Assembly: GCF_019468565.1 (NCBI RefSeq)
Contig: NZ_CP080521.1
Coordinates: 9,858,001-9,922,000, forward strand
Direction of reading: 5' to 3'
DNA from: Pseudonocardia sp. DSM 110487
GTDB lineage: Bacteria; Actinomycetota; Actinomycetes; Mycobacteriales; Pseudonocardiaceae
Length of the DNA stretch: 64,000 bases
Every line of letters begins with the position of its first letter. Position 1 is the first letter of the stretch. The notes under the pieces are model-generated. The model was not told the DNA's origin, did not search any database, and saw nothing but the letters and a program-made list of their open reading frames with translations. Shown here one piece after another: positions 60,538-64,000 of this stretch. The position numbers were made by a program, and so were the translations under genes.

Positions 60538-61734
60538 GTGAGCTGGGTTGATCTCGTCGTCGTCCTGCTCGCCCTGATCGCCGCCGTCTCGGGCTGGCGC
60601 CACGGCATGGCCGTGGCGCTGCTGTCGTTCGTGGGCGTTCTCACCGGCGCGGTGCTCGGCGTTCGGCTGGCGCCGCTGCTGGCCGCAGGCGTCGAGGCAC
60701 CCACCACGCGCGTGATCGTCAGCATCGTCGTCGTGGTGCTGCTGGTGGCGCTCGGCGAGACCACCGGCGTCTTCTTCGGCAGGCGCATCCGCGACCGCAT
60801 CACCGGGCAACGGTCGCTGCAGGTCGACTCCACGCTCGGCTCGGTGCTGCAGGCCATCACGGTCGTGGTGGCGGCGTGGCTCGTCGCGCTCCCGCTCGCA
60901 TCGGCCAGCTTCCCCGGCCTCGCCGCGGGCGTCCGAGGCTCCGAGGTCCTGCGCGCGGTCGACAACGTGATGCCCGAGGCGGCCAAGGCGCTCCCCGAGG
61001 AGCTGCGGCAGCTGCTCAACAACTCCGGCTTCCCGGACGTGCTGAGCCCGTTCGCCGAGACCCCGATCACCGAGGTCGGCGCCCCCGACCCCGCGCTCGC
61101 GCAGAGCCCGATCGTCGCCGATGTCGCGAGCAGCGTCCTCAAGGTCCGCGGCCGCGCCCCGTCGTGCGCCCGGCAGCTCGAGGGCACCGGGTTCGTGATC
61201 GCGCCTGAGCTGGTGATGACCAACGCGCACGTCGTCGCGGGCACGGCCGAGACCGGCGTCGAGGTGATCGGCCGCCGCGGCCGCGTGCAGGAGCTCGACG
61301 CCGAGGTGGTGCTCTACGACCCCGCCGTGGACGTCGCCGTGCTCCGCGTGCCCGACCTCAACGCCGACCCGCTCGAGTTCGACGGTCAGCCCGCCGCCGC
61401 GGGCGACGACGCGATCATCGTCGGCTACCCGCTCGACGGCCCGTACACGGCCACGGCCGCAAAGGTCCGGTCGCTGATCCGGCTCAAGGGTCCCGACATC
61501 TACGACGACGGCGAGGTCACCCGCGAGGTGTACACGGTGCGGGCCGTGGTCCGCTCTGGCAACTCCGGCGGCCCCATGATCGCACCGGACGGCCGAGTGA
61601 TCGGGGTCGTGTTCGGCGCCGCGCTCGACGACCAGGAGACCGGCTTCGTCCTCACCGTCGAGCAGGTGAACGGCGCGGTGCAGGCGGCAGGCAACCTGCG
61701 GCGCGAGGTCGACACGGGCAACTGCGCGGCCTGA
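60538..61734 (+). CDS. membrane-bound trypsin-like serine protease (MarP/Rv3671c-like)
   Basis: A 398-residue protein: four N-terminal membrane helices of the CvpA type (LVVVLLALIAAVSGWRHGMA; VIVSIVVVVLLVALGETTGV) and a periplasmic-side chymotrypsin-fold protease. Catalytic residues are visible: His in TNAHVVAG (about 230), Asp in DPAVDVAVLRV (about 264), Ser in SGNSGGPM (about 341). In mycobacteria the orthologue is needed for acid resistance and oxidative stress survival by cleaving wall-associated targets. It closes the nth operon. Confidence 0.93.
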   Translation: MSWVDLVVVLLALIAAVSGWRHGMAVALLSFVGVLTGAVLGVRLAPLLAAGVEAPTTRVIVSIVVVVLLVALGETTGVFFGRRIRDRITGQRSLQVDSTLGSVLQAITVVVAAWLVALPLASASFPGLAAGVRGSEVLRAVDNVMPEAAKALPEELRQLLNNSGFPDVLSPFAETPITEVGAPDPALAQSPIVADVASSVLKVRGRAPSCARQLEGTGFVIAPELVMTNAHVVAGTAETGVEVIGRRGRVQELDAEVVLYDPAVDVAVLRVPDLNADPLEFDGQPAAAGDDAIIVGYPLDGPYTATAAKVRSLIRLKGPDIYDDGEVTREVYTVRAVVRSGNSGGPMIAPDGRVIGVVFGAALDDQETGFVLTVEQVNGAVQAAGNLRREVDTGNCAA

Positions 61735-61776
61735 GGGGGCCGGGCGAGGGGTATGCGGTAGCGGCCGCGCCGACAC

Positions 61777-61836
61777 ACACCAACTTCGGTGCTGGCACAC
61801 GAACCGCAGTTACTGCGTGAGCGCCAATGTTGGTGT
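61777..61836. repeat. palindromic repeat element, copy 1
   Basis: ACACCAAC (61777-61784) and GTTGGTGT (61829-61836) are exact inverted arms around an imperfectly paired middle. The same words occur in the next copy about 115 bp downstream. Confidence 0.6.
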
Positions 61837-61890
61837 ATGAGTGGCGAGTTTGGTCATTCTCGCCCGCCCGGAGCTCGACCGCGCAGCCCG

Positions 61891-61960
61891 CTCACACACC
61901 AAGATTCGCGTTCGCACAGCAAGTGCAGTTGGTGTGCGAACGCGGAAGTCCGTGTGTGAG
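61891..61960. repeat. palindromic repeat element, copy 2, nested arms
   Basis: Outer arms CTCACACAC/GTGTGTGAG enclose inner arms GTTCGCAC/GTGCGAAC with ten-base spacers on both sides and a 16-base centre. This forms an almost continuous hairpin of 70 bases between the marP-like and DUF397 genes. Both genes end towards it, so it may also act as a terminator. Confidence 0.7.
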
Positions 61961-61968
61961 CAGGCCGC

Positions 61969-62163
61969 CTACTCGAACTCGCCCGCTCGCACGCCTGCGA
62001 GGAAGGCCGTCCAGTCGGCAGCCGCGTAGCGGTGCGGGGGCAAGGCGCGGTCCTTGGTGTCGCGCACCGCGACCGCACCGGGCCGGAACGCCACCTCGAC
62101 GCAGTTCTCGCCGTTGCCACCGCTGAAGCTGCTCGTGAACCAGCGGAGCTCGTCGTCGCGCAC
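61969..62163 (-). CDS. DUF397 protein
   Basis: A 64-residue DUF397 protein: WFTSSFSGGNGENCVEVAFR then VAVRDTKDR and ADWTAFLAGVRAGEF, the complete family pattern. DUF397 proteins are paired with XRE/DUF5753 regulators throughout actinobacteria and are thought to act as their small partner, in some cases like an antitoxin or developmental co-regulator. GTG 62163 is set by AAGGAG six bases upstream. It follows the XRE gene by 21 bp. Confidence 0.93.
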   Translation of the reverse strand: MRDDELRWFTSSFSGGNGENCVEVAFRPGAVAVRDTKDRALPPHRYAAADWTAFLAGVRAGEFE

Positions 62164-62184
62164 GGCCTTCTCCTTCGGACGGGC

Positions 62185-63027
62185 TCACCCTCCGGCCAGC
62201 CGATGGATCAGCGCCATCGACTCGGCCGGATCGAGCGCATTGGACAACACGCGCTCGAATGCCACCTTAGCCCGAGCGACCTCCGCCACCTTGTCGAGTA
62301 TCAGAGCGCCGATGGTGTGCTCGACGTGAGCCATGTCCGGCTCACCCAACTCACCGAAGCTGAGGATCGTGAAGCTGGAGGCCAGGCCTGCGTGGGCGCC
62401 GACCGCGCTGGGCAGAACCCTCAGCGTCACCGTGTCCAGCTCGTCGAGCACGGCGATCTGCTCGAGTTGCTGCCGCAGGACCGCCGGGCCGCCCACCGGT
62501 CGGTACAGGGCCGACTCGTCGACCACCGTCACGAGCTCCAGCGGGTTCTCGGCAGCGCTCAGCCGCCGTTGGCGATACATCCGGGCTGCGACCTCGTTGT
62601 CCAGCTCCTCGTCCGTGCGCCGGACCGGTACCGCGCGCATCAGGGCGCGGGCATAGTCCGCTGTCTGCAACAGGCCAGGTACGTAGCCCAGGGTGAAGAC
62701 CTGGACTCGGCGCGCCTCGGTCTCGAAGGCGATATAGCTGTTATTGCCGAGGCCGTAGGCCCGCCACCATCCTGGCTGCTGAGCCTCCCGAGCCAGCTCG
62801 ATCAACTCGTGCCACCGGAGCCCGCCCACGTCATAGACGTCGAGCATGCTCTTCACCCAGTGCACGTCGATGATGACCTGTGCGTTCTCGATCCGGCTGA
62901 GCTTGCTCACCGAGAAGTCCAGCTTCGGCGCCGCCTGCTCCAGGGTGAGGCCGGACTGCTCGCGCAGCAGCTTCAGCTGCCGGGCCAGCACCCTCCGTCG
63001 GATCATCGATCCCTCGTGCCGCGTCAC
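62185..63027 (-). CDS. XRE-family regulator with DUF5753 domain
   Basis: A 280-residue regulator. Helix-turn-helix at about 15-65 (LKLLREQSGLTLEQAAPKLD, then FSVSKLSRIENAQ) followed by the DUF5753 domain (ARRVQVFTLGYVPGLLQTAD; VVDESALYRPVGGPAVLRQQ; TLRVLPSAVGAHAG). This is the standard partner of DUF397. GTG 63027 has a GGGGGG stretch five bases upstream; an ATG eight codons later is an alternative. It probably controls its own operon. Confidence 0.92.
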   Translation of the reverse strand: MTRHEGSMIRRRVLARQLKLLREQSGLTLEQAAPKLDFSVSKLSRIENAQVIIDVHWVKSMLDVYDVGGLRWHELIELAREAQQPGWWRAYGLGNNSYIAFETEARRVQVFTLGYVPGLLQTADYARALMRAVPVRRTDEELDNEVAARMYRQRRLSAAENPLELVTVVDESALYRPVGGPAVLRQQLEQIAVLDELDTVTLRVLPSAVGAHAGLASSFTILSFGELGEPDMAHVEHTIGALILDKVAEVARAKVAFERVLSNALDPAESMALIHRLAGG

Positions 63028-63137
63028 GTGACCCCCCGCTCCGTCCTGATCACGGATCGTGGCACAGGGGAACGCGGGACCGGGATTTTCACCGCGACCT
63101 GGCACGCACCGCCGAACGCGCGCCCGCAACGGGGCGC

Positions 63138-64000
63138 TCAGACGTCGCGCGTGATCGTCTGTTCGCGGCCGGGCCCGACGCCGATCGCGCTGACGGGCGC
63201 TCCGGTCAGCTCCTCGATGCGCTCGACGTACGCGCGCGCGTTCGCCGGGAGGTCGTCGAAGGTGTGGCAGGCCGAGAGGTCCTCGAACCAGCCGGGTAGC
63301 TCCTCGTAGACCGGCTGCGCGTGGTGCACGTCGGTCTGGGTCATCGGCATGTCGTCGACCCGGCGCCCGTCGACCTCGTAGCCGACGCAGATCGGCACCG
63401 TCTCCAGGCCGGACAGCACGTCGAGCTTGGTGAGGAAGAAGTCGGTGATGCCGTTGACGCGCACGGCGTAGCGGCCGATCACCGCGTCGAACCAGCCGCA
63501 GCGGCGCGGGCGCCCGGTGGTGACGCCCACCTCTCCGCCGGCCTTGCGCAGGTGCTCGCCCATGGCGTCGAGCAGCTCGGTGGGGAACGGGCCCGAGCCG
63601 ACGCGGGTGGTGTAGGCCTTGAGGATCCCGATCACCCGCGTGATCCGGCTGGGCCCGATGCCGGAACCGACCGCCGCGCCGCCCGCCGTCGGGTTCGAGC
63701 TGGTGACGAACGGGTAGGTGCCGTGGTCGACGTCGAGCAGGGTGCCCTGGGAGCCTTCCAGGAGGATCGTCTCGCCCGCTTCGAGGGCCTTGTTGAGCAG
63801 GAGCCGGGTGTCGGCGATCCGGTCGGCGAACCGCCGCCCGTGCGCCAGCACGGAGTCGACGACCTCGTCGACGGAGAGCGCCCGCCGGTTGTAGACCTTG
63901 ACGAGCACCTGGTTCTTGTAGTCGAGGGCGGCCTCGACCTTCTGGTGCAGGATCTTCTCGTCGAGCACGTCGGCCACGCGGACCCCGACGCGGGCGACCT
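63138..64000 (-). CDS. purA: adenylosuccinate synthetase, C-terminal two thirds (5' end outside the window)
   Basis: About 287 residues of PurA, running out of the window. Diagnostic segments: LLLNKALEAGETILLEGSQG, TLLDVDHGTYPFVTSSNPTA, GPSRITRVIGILKAYTTRVG, GPFPTEL, TTGRPRRCGWFDAVIGRYAV, and the C-terminal DLPANARAYVERIEELTGAP. It makes adenylosuccinate from IMP, aspartate and GTP in AMP synthesis. The missing part is the N-terminal GTP-binding region. Confidence 0.97.
   Translation of the reverse strand, partial: VARVGVRVADVLDEKILHQKVEAALDYKNQVLVKVYNRRALSVDEVVDSVLAHGRRFADRIADTRLLLNKALEAGETILLEGSQGTLLDVDHGTYPFVTSSNPTAGGAAVGSGIGPSRITRVIGILKAYTTRVGSGPFPTELLDAMGEHLRKAGGEVGVTTGRPRRCGWFDAVIGRYAVRVNGITDFFLTKLDVLSGLETVPICVGYEVDGRRVDDMPMTQTDVHHAQPVYEELPGWFEDLSACHTFDDLPANARAYVERIEELTGAPVSAIGVGPGREQTITRDV

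Noticed and set aside
1..64000. CRISPR array or rRNA genes
   Set aside because: No regularly spaced short repeats with unique spacers and no rRNA-like conserved segments were seen; the repeats found are palindromic intergenic elements.

Overview
The window comes from a high-GC actinomycete, most likely Pseudonocardiaceae (Pseudonocardia-like). This is inferred from the very G+C-rich, strongly codon-biased genes, a WhiB-type regulator, an XRE/DUF397 pair, a SARP-type regulator, and a gene order on the right side matching the mycobacterial Rv3671c-Rv3682 neighbourhood (marP, CoA Nudix, TlpA-like, nth, small membrane protein, crp, MBL-fold, RidA, DUF4177, two ArsA-like ATPases, whiB4, ponA2). 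Species assignment is inference. No rRNA, CRISPR array or replication origin was seen; there is one tRNA, Thr(CGT).

Layout. 0-19.8 kb is accessory chromosome: oxidoreductase, propeller lipoprotein, a deazaflavin-nitroreductase/hemerythrin fusion with a LysR gene, a TetR/MFS pair with two visible operators, ArsR plus membrane protein, carboxylesterase, a tandem B-lectin protein, two exported hydrolases, a giant SARP-NB-ARC-TPR regulator and a divergent MarR pair around a perfect palindrome. 19.8-24.0 kb is a scrapyard of broken genes (two Nudix relics, a Tn3 transposase fragment, perhaps an IS fragment). Within it lies a roughly 2.1 kb island of about 50% G+C carrying a DUF262 protein and a HEPN-family protein with an intact Rx4H RNase motif. 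This is the best candidate for a poorly described defence system in the window. 24-25.7 kb holds a DHFR-like reductase, an AraC regulator and the tRNA.

25.7-31.2 kb is a compact operon for biuret/allophanate breakdown: AtzH-like protein, permease, two isochorismatase-type hydrolases (one close to biuret amidohydrolase BiuH), an allophanate-hydrolase-type amidase and a GntR regulator. 31.4-34.4 kb has a methyltransferase, an epoxide hydrolase and a divergent WYL regulator. 34.5-40.5 kb has an MFS-thymidylate kinase fusion whose kinase P-loop looks destroyed, holB, and a LuxR-HTH/AAA regulator starting right after holB.

40.5-64 kb is largely housekeeping: class A PBP with PASTA, WhiB, two ArsA-type ATPases, DUF4177, RidA, then a lineage-specific insert (two paralogous unknown proteins, DUF488, a second RidA, WYL regulator, oxidoreductase). 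It continues with Nudix, MBL-fold, MFS, Crp, Nth, TlpA-like, Nudix and a MarP-like protease, then DUF397/XRE and the 3' part of purA. Several gene-free stretches here carry large palindromes and a short repeat shared between loci 16 kb apart.
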